Positions 1 through 12,012 of a DNA stretch of 64,000 bases are shown piece after piece. The stretch is taken from the NCBI GenBank assembly GCA_029641185.1, contig JAPWGK010000002.1, positions 62,001-126,000 on the forward strand, read 5' to 3'. The stretch's first letter is position 1, and the number at the start of each line of letters is the position of its first letter. A model generated the notes under the pieces. That model saw only the letters and a list, made by a program, of their open reading frames with translations. It was not told the origin of the DNA and ran no database searches. A program made the position numbers and the translations under genes. This stretch comes from Pseudofabraea citricarpa (Eukaryota > Ascomycota > Leotiomycetes > Helotiales > Dermateaceae).

Positions 1-2695
1 ACTAGGTTCTTTAAAGCTATAATCTTATTATTCTTTTCTTTTACTAAGAAAGATAAATATAACTTAACTTAATAATATAATTACTTATACTTTTTAACTA
101 GAATATTAAACTAGTCTCCTTTTAATCTAATTAAAATAATAGGTAATATAATCTTAGTATTAAAAGTAAGAGGCTAAGTTAAAGCCTAACTTTATAATCG
201 AGTCTAATAACTAAAAGTTAAAGTACTAGCAGATAAAAAGCTTATATTACTTAATAGTTAACTACCTTTTAACTTAGGAGTTACTAGAATAATTTTCTTA
301 ATTATAAAGTCTAAGTATTACTTTAAATTATAAACCTAATCTTTTAAGATAATATTTATAAACTTTAAAAGCTTCTTTTAAATAAACTTAAGATTACTAG
401 TAATAACCTTCTTCTTTTAATAAATATAAAATAAGTTCTTTATATTATATATTAAATTTTATAAATACTTAGTTAATACTTAGTAAAGTCTTATTAAGTA
501 AAAGGATAAACTTATTAGAGGATAATTAATAAACTAGAGCTTTTTTTCTTACTTCTTAGTATAAAAGCTCTTTTATAAAGTTAAGATTTTCTTTAAGTAG
601 TTATAAAGATATTTTCTTACCTTTAACTTATTCTTATTTAAGAAGTTAAATAAGATATTAGGTATAATCTCTTTTTTACCTTCTTAACTTAGAATTTCCT
701 TCTAAGACTAAAGTTAATAGCTAGATAATAAATAATAAGGCTAGGAAACTTATAAAAGTAGGTATAAGTTTTATAAAAGTAATATAATAAGACTTATAAA
801 TAATAATTAGATAATTATAATACTTTAGTAAAGGATTTTAAGTATTATTAGGTAAACCTAATTTATAATATATATCTTTTAGTACCTAGAGCGAGTTCTT
901 TTTTAGAAGTATATTATATAAAACTTTAAAGATAAAAGCTATTATTTTATTTTTATTATTAAGAGTATTAAATAAGAAGTAATTATACTCTAAGATTATA
1001 AGAGTCTTAGCTTATTATTATATTACTTTACTAATAACCTCTTATTTTATAAGTTATATATTCTTAGGATTATTAGAGATAATCGAATTATTAAAAGTAA
1101 AAGGATATTTAGGTAAGCCTAGCTTTATATAAAGTTTATACTAATATTTTACTATTAGCTTAAAGATAGCTTAATATTTAGTAAAATAAAACTTATCCTT
1201 AAGCCTATTAAGAGTATTATATAAGATAATAAAATCTAAGGATATTAAAACTAAGTTAAAGTATACGCTTATTAACTTATTAGTATTTATAATTATCTTT
1301 TTCTCTAGGATAAAGATAATTTATATAAGAGTTAACTTAGGCCTAGATATAATAATTTAAGATATATACCTGTTTAAAGTAATAAATATCCTTATAATTA
1401 CTTAGTATATAAAATATCTTAATAAAATATTATTTATCTTTTATAAGATAATCTAGTAAAACTTTTATAAAGTAAGATAAAATAAAAAACTTATATAAGA
1501 GGATACTAGTATAAGTATTATCTTTTATTATAATAATAGGTTCTTATATTTAGTATAAGCGCTTATAGTTAATTATACGAACTCTTATTAAGCTCTTATA
1601 AAAGATAATAAAAGGAAGAAAAATAAACTTATTATATTAAAATAATTTATAGCTAGTTTCTTAGAAATAAAATTAAGAGTTTTATACTTAGATTAAGGCT
1701 ATAATATAAGGAATAATTAGTATAAAGGTAGATTAATATATATTACTAACTTATATAATAAGATTAATAATAAATAATTTAAGAACTAGGGATAAAGATT
1801 ATAAAAGGACTTACTAGGTCTAAAAGAGAAAAAGTAAATATATTAGAGATTAAAAGAAAAGAATAATAAAGACTTAGTAAGATATTATAAAGTTAGAGTT
1901 ATAAAGATATTTTATTTTAGTTCGAATAAAGAAAGTAAAGGAATTTATAAGTAAGAGGCGATTTAACTAAAATATTCTTTTTTTATATAATAGAAGATAA
2001 GTATTATAATTATAATTAAAAGGAAAAGTATAATATTAAATTAATCTTTAGAAGGTAAGAATAATAAATATTAGAGTTTATAGTATATCTAAATAAAAAG
2101 AAAAAAGAATTATAGCTTTATATCTTAAGTTAAGAGATTTTCTATAGTTAAAATACTTAGTTTTATACTAAGAGTAACGATTCCTATAAGAGATCTAAGC
2201 TAAGAATAACTTAACTAGTTATTAGGAGTATTTATTAGAGGAATATAAGTTTATTTATTATAAGGGAAAAGTAATCTAAGAGTTATAAGATTATCTTTTA
2301 GAAGATAATTAGAGGAGCGGATTATAATAGCCTAAAGTTATAAGAGATATATATCTTATACCTTAACTTTAATTTATTAAAAATAAGAGATACCTAATAG
2401 TATTATAAGAAAGGTTATTATATAAGAAATAAATATAATAGGGTTATATACTTAATTTTATTACTTTCTTTACTTTTATAAAGAGTTATTACTACCTTAG
2501 GTACTATTATATAAGGGCTTTATAAGTACTTTTTAAGTACTTTAGAAGTTATATACTATTATTTATACTTTATTATTATAATTAATTAATTACTTCTTTT
2601 ACCTCTTACTTTTATAACTATTAATTTAATTACTAAATATACCTTATATATAATTATATATATTATATTAGTTACCTATTATATTTATAATACTA
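1..2695. other. AT-rich, RIP-degraded DNA, origin not identified
   Basis: The stretch is almost entirely A and T. CpG is nearly absent and TA/TT/AA steps dominate, as expected after heavy C-to-T change at CpA on both strands. Stops crowd every frame and no open frame of useful length exists. It lies directly upstream of retroelement remnants, so it may hold the gag and reverse-transcriptase part of the same element or another decayed repeat, but I could not recognise a polymerase motif on either strand. Confidence 0.6.
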
Positions 2696-2699
2696 TAAA

Positions 2700-4180
2700 T
2701 TCGAATACGCTCTAATATTTATTACCTTATTATAATAAAAGATATTCCTAAGTTATATTATAAAAATTAAGATAATATCTTATTTTATAAGAACTAAGTT
2801 TAAGTTCTAGAAGCTTATAAAATAAAATTAATTTAGAAAATATATAAAAAACTTATAATTAAATATCTTAGCTAAGAAGGAATATTAATCCTTTTATAAG
2901 ATAATTATATCTAAAAGAATATAAATAAAAACCTTAATTAATATATTAGAAACTATTATATTTATAGAAAGTCTAAATTAAATAATATTATTTACTAAAG
3001 ATACCTAGAATTACTATTAATATTAGATAAATCTTAGAGTTATATATCTATAAACTTTATAACTAGACTTCTAAAAAGTAATAAATTTAATATTATCTTA
3101 GTTATAATCTATAGATTATTAAAAGAAAGATATTATATTTTTTATAAATATAAAGATAAAAGAATAAATATAAAAGAAACTACTAAATTATTCCTAAAAA
3201 ATATATAAAAATATTATAAATTACTTATAACTTATATTTTTAATAAAGATTCTTAATTTATAAGTAAGATATAAAAAAAGTTTTATAAGATATTAGGAAT
3301 TAATATTTAATTATTTATTATAATATATCTAGAGATAAATAGCTAAATAAAAAAAAAAAATACGAAAATAAAATATTACCTAAGAGCTTATACTAATTAC
3401 TTATAAGATAACTAGAATTAAACCTTACTAATAATAGAATTTATAAGAAATAAATACTAATTTATAAGTATAAAAATTATATTATTTTTTATAAATAAAA
3501 GATATAAACTAAGAATAAATTTTAACTAGAAAAATATAAAGATTAATTAATTATAATTAGTAAAAAGTAAACTAGATAAAAGATAAGTAATAGAATTTAT
3601 AAAAAAAATAAAAGATACTTAAAAATTTATATATAAAAAAATAACTTAGTCCTAAAATAAAATAAAAAAATATATAAATAAGAAATAATTACTAGTATTA
3701 AATTATAAACTAAAAGATAAAGTTTATATTTTAATAAAAAATATCTAAATATAAAAACCTTTAAGGAAACTAGAATATAAGAATAAAAGACTTTATAAGA
3801 TTAAGAAAAAAATTAAGCTAAGTTTTTATAAAATAAAGTTATTACTAGAACTTAAAATTTATCTTATATTTTACTTTAACTTATTATATAAAAACCTAGA
3901 CGATTTATTACTAGGATAAAAAGAAATTAAATTCCTATTAATTAATATAAAAGAAAATAATAAATAAGAAGTAAAAGATATTAAAGACGTAAAAATAATT
4001 AAAGGAAAAGTTTTCTATAAAATTAAATAAATATAATAATTATTAGATCTAAAATAATATCTAGTAGAAAATTTTAAGAATATATAAGAAATTCTAAGAG
4101 ATTTTTATTTTAGATATCTAGATAAATTTTATCTAATATAAAAATTAAATACTTAAAAGAAAGATAATATTATAATTCTT
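2700..4180 (+). mobile_element. RIP-destroyed Ty3/Gypsy (chromovirus-type) retrotransposon, integrase and chromodomain part
   Basis: On the plus strand the translation, interrupted by many stops, still follows the layout of a Ty3/Gypsy integrase. About 3030-3110 corresponds to the start of the catalytic core. About 3248-3275 matches the second catalytic Asp region (Asp-Ser-stop-Phe-Ile-Ser-Lys). About 3330-3420 follows the segment around the third acidic residue and the tyrosine-rich helix after it. From about 3965 to 4135 the frame resembles a chromodomain (Glu-Val-Lys-Asp-Ile, then Tyr-Lys-Ile-Lys-stop, then Val-Glu-Asn-Phe-Lys-Asn), which marks the chromovirus clade. Stops fall mainly where the family has Gln or Trp, and an expected Glu reads as Lys. 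Both patterns fit RIP on the two strands. No long terminal repeat could be delimited, so the true ends are unknown. The element is dead. Confidence 0.72.
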
Positions 4181-5719
4181 ATATAAGTTACTTAAAATAT
4201 ATATTATATATTTACTTCTCTTATATATATTTTATTTATCTTATATTATAACTTATTAATCTAGATTATATAACTAAAAATTTACTAAGTAAAATAAATT
4301 ATATATAACTTATTTTATATATTTATTTACCTAAGAATATATATAATAGAAAATACTTAGAAAGTAAATATTAGTATAATAAGAAGAATTACTTATAATT
4401 AGCTTCTTATATTTTCTTTTCTTTTTTTTCTTTTTCTCTTCTTATACTTAGATCTTTTATTATTAATTAGCTATATTAATCTCTTATTTACTTTATATTT
4501 TATATATTATAATAGATAAAAAGTATTATATATTTTAGTTAAAATTATATAATTAATATATAATATTATTATTTAACTTTAAATAAGTTAATATATATTA
4601 TATTTTATTTTATATTAATTAACTAATAATATATAAGTTAACTAGAAAAAATAACTTAATAATCTAATTATTAAAAGCCTAATTATTTTCTTTAAAATAA
4701 ATAGGTTTTAGATAAAAACTAAGTATAATATTATTTAAGACTAATTTAAGTTATTATTTATTTATATAATTATTATTATTTATATTATAATTTTATTTAT
4801 TATATTTATATCTTCTTATAATTAAGATAATAAAGTTATAATAAGTATAAGTAATTTTAAATATATAATAACCTAATAATTATTTAAGATATTAAACTAA
4901 TACTTATTTAATAAATATTTTTTTCTAGGTTAAAAGAAGTTAAGAATAATAATCTAAAGATAAATAACTTTTTATCTAATAAATACTTATTAAGAAAGTA
5001 TTTTAGCTTAATTCTAAAGATATATTAATAAATATAATTAAGCTAATAATAAACTAATAAGAGAATTCTTTAAATAATTTAGCTAATAAATTAGATTTTA
5101 TATAAGTATATTATATTAAATATTATATAAGATAAAAGCTAATTAAATTAAGTTTATTATAAGGTTATTACCTAGTAATAATCTAATAGATTTTATATTA
5201 TATATAATTAGTTAAATAAAATTAATATTATTTTTATTTACTTTTAAGTCTAAGTTAATAAAAAACTCTAATTATAAGAAGAAAAAATAAGTAAAATAAA
5301 TAAATATAAATAATATATCTTTAAATTAAAATCTAATATTTAATATTAGTTTTTATAATTATAAAGAAATACTCGCTCTAAAATATTTAATATATAAGAT
5401 AACTTAGTATAAATAATATAATTATATTAGATTAAGAGTTTTAATCCTAATAATATTAGTAATAATAAAGATTAAGAAGATATAATATCTAATATTATAA
5501 TCTTAATAAATTATACCTAGGAAAGCTTTTATAACTTAATTAGCTAGTAATTAAATATAATTATATTTTAGATAAGCTTAATTATTTAAGAGAAATATAA
5601 ATATACTAATAATAAAACTCTTATATATATCTAAGTTAATCTAAGTAAGATATTATAAAATATAATAAGAGAGAAATTAAAATTTATAATAATATATAAC
5701 TTATTAAATTAATTTAATA
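4181..5719. other. AT-rich degraded DNA, nothing recognisable
   Basis: The composition is the same extreme AT as to the left, with stops in all frames. A polypyrimidine run near 4410-4440 and scattered TATA-like words are expected by chance here. It may include the 3' LTR of the retroelement, but I found no second copy to define one. Confidence 0.5.
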
Positions 5720-6410
5720 ATAATAATAATTAGTTTATTAGTAGATTAATTTAGTTTTAAGATATTTATAATAATAAAGCTAATTTTAAGATTAATTTAA
5801 TTTTAAGGTATTTATAATAATAAAGCTAATTTTAAGACTTATTTAGATTTAAAATAACTTTTAAAGATAATTTTAAGATATTAATAATAATAAAACTAGT
5901 TTAGATTAAAGGTAATTTTTAAGGTAAATTTTAAGACTAATTTAAGCTTAAGATAAGTTTTAAGGCTAATTTAAATTTAAAATAAGTTTTAAGGCTAATT
6001 TAGATTTAAGATAAGTTTTAAGATTAATTTAGATTTAAGATAAGTTTCGAGATTAATTTAGATTTAAGATAAGATTTAAGATAAAATTCGAGATAAGATT
6101 TAAGATAAGTTTTAAGACTAGTTTAAACTTAAGGTAAGTTTTAAGGCTAATTTAGATTTAAGATAAGTTTTAAGATTAATTTAAATTTAAGATAAGTTTT
6201 AAGACTAATTTAAATTTAAGATAAGTTTTAAGATTAATTTAAACTTAAGATAACTTTTAAGACTAATTTAGACTTAAGATAACTTTTAAAATAAGTTTTA
6301 AGGCTAGTTTAGATTTAAGATAAGTTTTAAGATAAGTTTTAAAGTTAATTTAAATTTAAGATAACTTTTAAGATAAGTTTTAAGGCTTATTTTAAGACTA
6401 ATTTAAGTTT
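5720..6410. repeat. Tandem repeat, about 29-bp unit
   Basis: A run of imperfect tandem copies. The core unit is about 29 bp and contains the words AGATTAATTTAGATTTAAG and ATAAGTTTTA. Clean 29-bp spacing is visible around 6000-6090. Elsewhere shorter sub-units of 11-16 bp are inserted, giving a mixed ladder. The unit length is not a multiple of three, so it is probably not a coding repeat. Nearly all variation between copies is C/T or A/G, consistent with RIP acting on a pre-existing satellite. Confidence 0.8.
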
Positions 6411-6455
6411 AATTTTTAAATATTACTAGTAGATTTAAATAATATTACGATTATT

Positions 6456-6995
6456 AGAAGTAATAAAAAGAATACTAATATATATAATATTATAATACCT
6501 AAAAGTAATAAAAAGAATACTAGTATTAATAATATTATAATACCTAAAGATAACTAAGAGAATATTAGTATTAATAATATTATAATACTTAGAAGTAACT
6601 AAGAGAATACTAGTATTAATAATAATATAATTATTAAAAGTAATAAAAAGAATACTAGTATTAATAATATTATAATACCTAAAGATAACTAAAAGAATAC
6701 TAGTATTAATAATATTATAATATCTAAAGATAACTAAGAAAATACTAGTATATATAATATTATAATACTTAGAAGTAATTAAGAGAATACTAGTATTAAT
6801 AATAATATAATTATTAGAAGTAATAAAGAAAATATTAATATATATAATATTATAATATCTAAAGATAACTAAGAGAATACTAATATTAATAATAATATAA
6901 TTATTAAAAGTAATAGAAAGAATATTAGTATATATAATATTATAATACCTAAAGGTAACTAAGAAAATACTAGTATTAATAATATTATAAACCCT
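6456..6995. repeat. Tandem array of 12 units of 45 bp, probably a former coding repeat
   Basis: Twelve adjoining units of exactly 45 bp each carry the words AGAATACTAGTATTAATAAT or close variants. Variants of the unit tail (AATATTATAATACCT against AATAATATAATTATT) recur in a partly ordered pattern, suggesting some higher-order duplication. In one plus-strand frame each unit reads as 15 codons. The only stops are at the third codon of the unit, in seven of twelve copies (TAA), while the other copies have AAA or AGA there. A CAA codon mutated to TAA by RIP explains this. The array may be what remains of a protein with a 15-residue repeat. Confidence 0.85.
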
Positions 6996-7689
6996 AATAA
7001 TATAATTAATATATTATTTTTACGTATTAATAACTTATTCTTTTAGTCTAATATTATAAATAAGAATTAATTCTTATTATATAACTAATATTACTAACGT
7101 GCTACTAATACTAAGCGTACGCACGTGATACCTTTAGTTTTTTATAAATATAAAAGTATATAAAGTTTAGTATATTTAATATATATTTAGTACTTTTAAT
7201 AATAAAAAGAAATTATTAAATTTCCTAGTAATTTCTAGTTTATAAATATAAAAAGCGCGAATTTTTAACTCTTATAATATTTATATTATATTCTTATATC
7301 TTAGTTATATTAAAGCTAAAAAGATATATTCTTTTAAATTACTTTTCTTTTAGATAATAAATATCTTAAAAGCTTTTATATTACTTAGTAAGCAGATATT
7401 ATAAGGTTTTTAGAGGATTATAAAATCGCTATAATAAAGTCTAGTATAAACTATCTAAGAGGTTATTCTCTTACCTTAGGCGACCTTAATATTTGGTAAT
7501 TTATCTACGCCCTAGTATATATTTCTAAAGGTAGTAATTTACCTTCGTACTTATAAAATATACTATTCTACTTAAGAACTTTCCACGCTATAGCCAGATG
7601 CACAGAGGATCATCAAAGAACTTATTATATTAGTTATTCGAATTAAACAGGTTCGAGATACCTATTATATAGTATTTAATACCGCAGGG
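6996..7689. other. Right flank of the AT-rich block, grading into normal DNA
   Basis: Base composition changes from nearly pure AT before 7090 to mixed composition by about 7600. A short GC-containing word group (CGTGCT, GCGTACGCACGTG) lies at 7098-7127 in otherwise AT DNA. The decayed 5' half of the HET-domain gene that follows probably lies here, but no HET N-terminal motif could be read with confidence. Confidence 0.45.
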
Positions 7690-9038
7690 TCGCGGAATCT
7701 ATATTATCTTATGTTCCTAACGCACCTACAACTGGCTACGGACAATCGTGACAAGATATATTCCCTTCTGGGAATGGTTGATTGGGACGGAGATCTACTT
7801 ATACGGCCTGACTACAGCTTGGAGACAGCGAAAGGTTAGTGAATCATAATTTTAGATCAAGGTTTTCACTGCAATCCAGGATATGGAAGAAGCGCAAAGT
7901 CTACAGACGTTCTTCCTTGTTCCGGTTTTGGAAAAAAGAAGCAGTCATAAATTATTTTCGAGTTTGTCAAGAGGAATTACTCTCTCTGACTGGTTTAGAA
8001 TTGAACCTGCGCAGCTAACTTTTGGCTTCAGTATATTCTGATGCAATTCTGCACATTCTACAAACTACAAACTCTGTTGTTGTATTGCAAGGAGTCTCGA
8101 TCCCGGACATTAGCAATTTGCCCTCATGGATCAGAAGACCCAGTACCGGCTTCGGTGCTGCTGCGCAGATGAGCCGGATTTCAGTTGGAATGAACTTGTA
8201 CAGAACTTCTAGAGACACTGTCTGTCATGCTGTTAGTTGCGAAAGTGGAATAATTGGCATCGCTGGGCACCCTGATCTAGACACGATTGCTACCGTATGC
8301 GACATGTTGTCGGGGATGGATGAGGAGTCCGCGACGCATAGTCAGCTTGCAACTATACTCGATCAGTGGCAATATTTCGTGGAGAGATATCATACGGTTA
8401 ATCCATTGCATGCAAGTAAAAGCACTTGGAAGGACGTATTCTGGCGAACGTTGATCAACGACATTGTGATCTGCGACAACAGAGACGGCGGCTCCTTAAA
8501 CTTTTCTTCCGATTATACTCATAGGAGAGCCATAGACGAAGATCGGGAGTTGTTTGAGGCATGGTGGGCTCGACTACATGAAGATAGGACGCGAACAGAC
8601 CAACAAGTTCTGCCAGAAGCGCAAACAGCGCGGACTGATCCGCAGGTCTGGCTGCAGGGTTTTCATATTTCTGTGACAAGATCTATTTTGCAGAAAGAGA
8701 TGTTCGTAACTGAGAAAGGCTACATCGGACTAGGACCACTGGATATACTTCCAGGAGACAAGGTGGCAGTTTTGTTCGGTGGTGATGTACCTTTCGTAAT
8801 TCGCAGAGACGCGGAACAGAAGGCGTCGGAAAATGAGCATTCAGATACAAAGGTTTACTAGAAGCTTGTCGGGGATTGTTATGTGCATGGCATAATAGAC
8901 GGGGAGATTTTTGATAGGCCAAATGAGTGGAGTATAAAACCAGGTATGAAGCTAATATGGCAAAAATTAGGAGACTCATGGAGGATACTAAGGAGGTTAA
9001 GGGAGAAACGAAACTGGTTGAGGGGAAAGCTAAGGTGA
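7690..9038 (+). pseudogene. HET-domain (heterokaryon incompatibility type) protein, 5' end lost and interrupted
   Basis: Members of this family act in allorecognition and trigger cell death after fusion of unlike hyphae. Exon 7690-7834 reads Ala-Thr-Asp-Asn-Arg-Asp-Lys-Ile-Tyr-Ser-Leu-Leu-Gly, followed by Arg-Pro-Asp-Tyr-Ser, the typical end of a HET domain. An intron at 7835-8031 (GTTAGT...CTTCAG) joins it to Val-Tyr-Ser-Asp-Ala-Ile and then Leu-Pro-Ser-Trp-Ile, again typical. Near the C terminus is Gly-Tyr-Ile-Gly-Leu-Gly-Pro, then a single in-frame TAG at 8859-8861. The same frame runs on through Leu-Val-Gly-Asp-Cys-Tyr-Val-His-Gly-Ile-Ile-Asp-Gly-Glu to a stop at 9036-9038. The TAG splits a conserved block and could be a RIP change of CAG. 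The first half of the gene lies in the AT-rich flank and is not readable. It could instead be a truncated expressed protein ending at 8861. Confidence 0.78.
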
Positions 9039-9496
9039 GAGCAAAAAGCTACTATTATATATTATTACTTGAGATAATATAATAAGGTTAATATTATAAG
9101 AGGCATTTATAGGAAATATTATTATAATATCACTAGTAGGCTTTTTATTAGTAAGTTCCTGTTTATTTTTATATTTGTATCTTCTTCTAATAAGTAAAGA
9201 AGCTTAAGCGAACCGACGATTATAACGAGTCAGGTAACCGGCTAAGCACAGGGAAAGTTGTGGGCCCGGCTTTAGAAGTTTAAGCCGCCCCTTTTCATTC
9301 TCTCATTCTACTTTACAAAATCGCGACCGTTATTCTCGTCTTTTGTCATATATCCTTATTCCGTCTACCAATCTGTATCCGCATACCAATCTGTATCCGC
9401 ACGTTAATTCCGGTCCAGATTTGTAAACTCGGGACTATACTTGTTCTAGCTTGTGCCGGAACGTCTAGACCAGGCTAAGAGTTACGTTATCAGCCA
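9039..9496. other. Spacer: AT-rich patch and promoter region of the Zn2Cys6 gene
   Basis: 9045-9190 is again AT-rich and looks like a short RIP-affected remnant. From about 9200 composition is normal. The stretch ends 5' of the regulator's start codon and includes an 18-bp tandem duplication annotated separately. No TATA box stands out. Confidence 0.5.
9367..9402. repeat. 18-bp direct tandem duplication upstream of the transcription factor gene
   Basis: Two adjoining copies of ACCAATCTGTATCCGCA(T/C) differ only at the last base. Each contains a CCAAT box and a CCGC word. They lie 95-130 bp before the ATG of the Zn2Cys6 gene, so a role in its control is possible. That role is inferred from position only. 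Confidence 0.75.
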
Positions 9497-11823
9497 ATGA
9501 TCTCGAGAACCCCCAAAGCATGCCAAAGCTGTAGAAGGAAGAAAATCAAATGCGACGGCCAAATACCATGCAGTAACTGTGTAAATAGACCCATGACTTG
9601 CACTTACCGAGCAGTGACACGCACTCGTCGAGCTGGGATTCAGTCACCACTCCATAGAAGCGAGCCTGTCGAAGAGCGAACCCGACCCTGTGCATCCATT
9701 CCGGGTTCATCACGAAACGAGGAGATTTATCATAGTGTGAGTGCGACTCAAGCAAGCGCCAGATCAAGCCCACTTCAACTGTACTATGGCCCGTCGTCAC
9801 AATTTGCTTTCTTGCAGCAGATACACCGAGGCATTCTATCCGACGAAGCGCCACCGAGGACGACGACCGTGGGGCAGGTCCAAGATGTTTCGTCTGGACT
9901 GGAAATGTTTTTGCAGAGAGGTTTCTTTTTCGGTACAGGGATGTTAGGAAATCCGGTAGCCCCGAATGAGACTTCTGAACTCCGAGAAATACTACCATTG
10001 GATCTTGCTATTGGGTTTCTTGACCATTACATGGCATGTCTTTATCCAATTTCACCCCTTCTACATGAGCTGGAATTGCGGCCTTTGGTTTCATCTCTTT
10101 GTAACGCCGAAATTGCCCAAGCCCCAAAGCCACAACTCAAGGCGATCATTCTCACAGTTCTTGCCATCGGGGCTTCTTGTACCGAAGATATCATTTTGGC
10201 AGATATTCTATATTCGAAGGCAAAGATTGAAGCTGTTAGTTTTGACGAGACTGTTAATCTACATGCCGTTCAGCTTTCTATTCTTTTAGGAATCTACCAA
10301 GCAAATTTAGAGAGGTCTAACTCGGCATATCTTCATTTCGGAACGGCATGTAGGAAAGCCTTCGCCATGGGTTTACATGTTGATGTTCCACTTGGTGGCG
10401 ACCTTGGAAGTGGTACTCAACAACAGCGACGCATCGCTATATGGTGTCTTTACTGGCTTGAAAGGTGAGTTTATACATTGCAGCTCAATTTAAAAGAAAG
10501 CAGTTCACGGGGATGTTGGCTAACATAGTCTACCTATGAAAATAGCTGGCACTCATTGGCAATGGGTAGGAAAAGTGCGATAACAAGCTCAGATATATCT
10601 TGTCAATTACCCGCCGGAGACCTTTTGATTTGCACTCTCGCTCGTCTTTCAGCAATCATGACCAGAAGTGCAGACGCTATATACAACCACCAGTTAGATT
10701 CCACTTGGGAAGTATACAAAGCAGCCGACAAAATATACTCCGAGCTACGTCAATTTGCCGAGGAGCATAAAATTGGACCGGCATCCAGAGATGACGAAGC
10801 ATCGCAAAGAAGTATGGAATTACTTTACTTAAATAATTGTGAGTGCATACTATTCTTTCGCCATACGGATTTTTACTTCTATTTCTTATCTGTACCAAGC
10901 TTCAGTTCCAAGTGGAAATCATCTTTAATCAAACTTTGCCCACGATAACCTGACTTCGCCTGGATCAAAATATCAAATTCTCAAACATTCAAGGATTGTT
11001 TAGCCCCAAAATGCAAGTATCATCTTGCTGTTATCTACTAATAAAATAATAGTATATTATCATACCGTTCTCCTCACTTTTCGCCCATTTCTGATCGTAC
11101 GAGCTTCTCAGACAGAGAAATCTCATCGTCGTGATGATAATCAGAATGGCAGCACAACGCCTGCCGGGAATGAAATGTGGCTAAGACAGGCATGCAGACA
11201 TGCAGTTGATGCGGCACAGGATCAAATAACAATTCTTTGCGGCCGAATGGAGACGATTCAAATTATCAAAGTAAGTTCCCGAACATTATCCAGCATATGA
11301 CTTGTCCTAATTTGTTCAGCGAGTGAGATACTATTGTTTTTTTATTGAGAGCAGTTGCGGTATTTTGCTGTATGACATTCTTTGTCAGAAGTCGAAACTT
11401 CAACTTAATTTGGAATACATTCATACAGCATTGAGATGCCTGTCAGAAATGGTTTCTGGAGAGCCGGCTTCAAATGCCATTTCATCAATCAAACAAATGC
11501 TTTCTGTGGTGGAGCAAAAGGTCTTGAGTCGAGGTGCAATTCAACTCAATCATACATTGAATATTTGCGGCCCCCATGGCGAAGGTCCTGTTGAGCCTTT
11601 AGGAGCAAACGACCAGTCCACAGCAGGGAATTTAAACGACTATCGTCCGAATAACTTTCCACCGATGCCATCGTTAACCACTCATAACATGATACACATG
11701 AGAGATCGATCCGATGACTCTCAAAATGATATCCTCCCGATAGATTTCAACTTCGACATCTTTACAACCAATTTGTACCATTATTTCCCGATGGAATCAG
11801 GACTGAGCCAAGAAAATACTTGA
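9497..11823 (+). CDS. Zn2Cys6 binuclear-cluster transcription factor with fungal-specific TF domain
   Basis: A predicted 660-residue DNA-binding regulator. Exons: 9497-10464, 10546-10838, 11053-11270, 11320-11823. The six zinc-binding cysteines are at residues 9, 12, 19, 25, 28 and 35, with the basic Arg-Arg-Lys-Lys-Ile-Lys run between the second and third. This is the GAL4-type cluster that binds CGG half sites. Residues from about 170 onward follow the fungal_trans (PF04082-type) middle homology region, including Gly-Thr-Ala-Cys-Arg-Lys-Ala and Trp-Cys-Leu-Tyr-Trp-Leu-Glu. The second intron (214 nt) is long for this locus and could hide a small exon. The gene converges on the dioxygenase gene with only 189 nt between stops, and such regulators often control neighbouring catabolic genes. 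The target here is unknown. Exon 1 and the zinc cluster are certain; the splice sites of exons 2-3 are the weakest part. Confidence 0.9.
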
Positions 11824-12012
11824 AGTATTCATAAGACATGATTTCAGTGGATTGTTAATTAAAATAATACGCTAATTTAACCATTTTTGTTATATCAACG
11901 GCCCCTGAATACTAGGATCCCCAATTGTTACATTAAGTATAATTGTAAACAATATTGAGGCTCGAAGACCAAGTAACAAATTCCAAGCTTTCTTCTCCTT
12001 TCTAGTATAAAC

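Noticed and set aside
5720..6995. CRISPR-like array
   Set aside because: Units adjoin directly without unique spacers, and the genome is eukaryotic; these are satellites.
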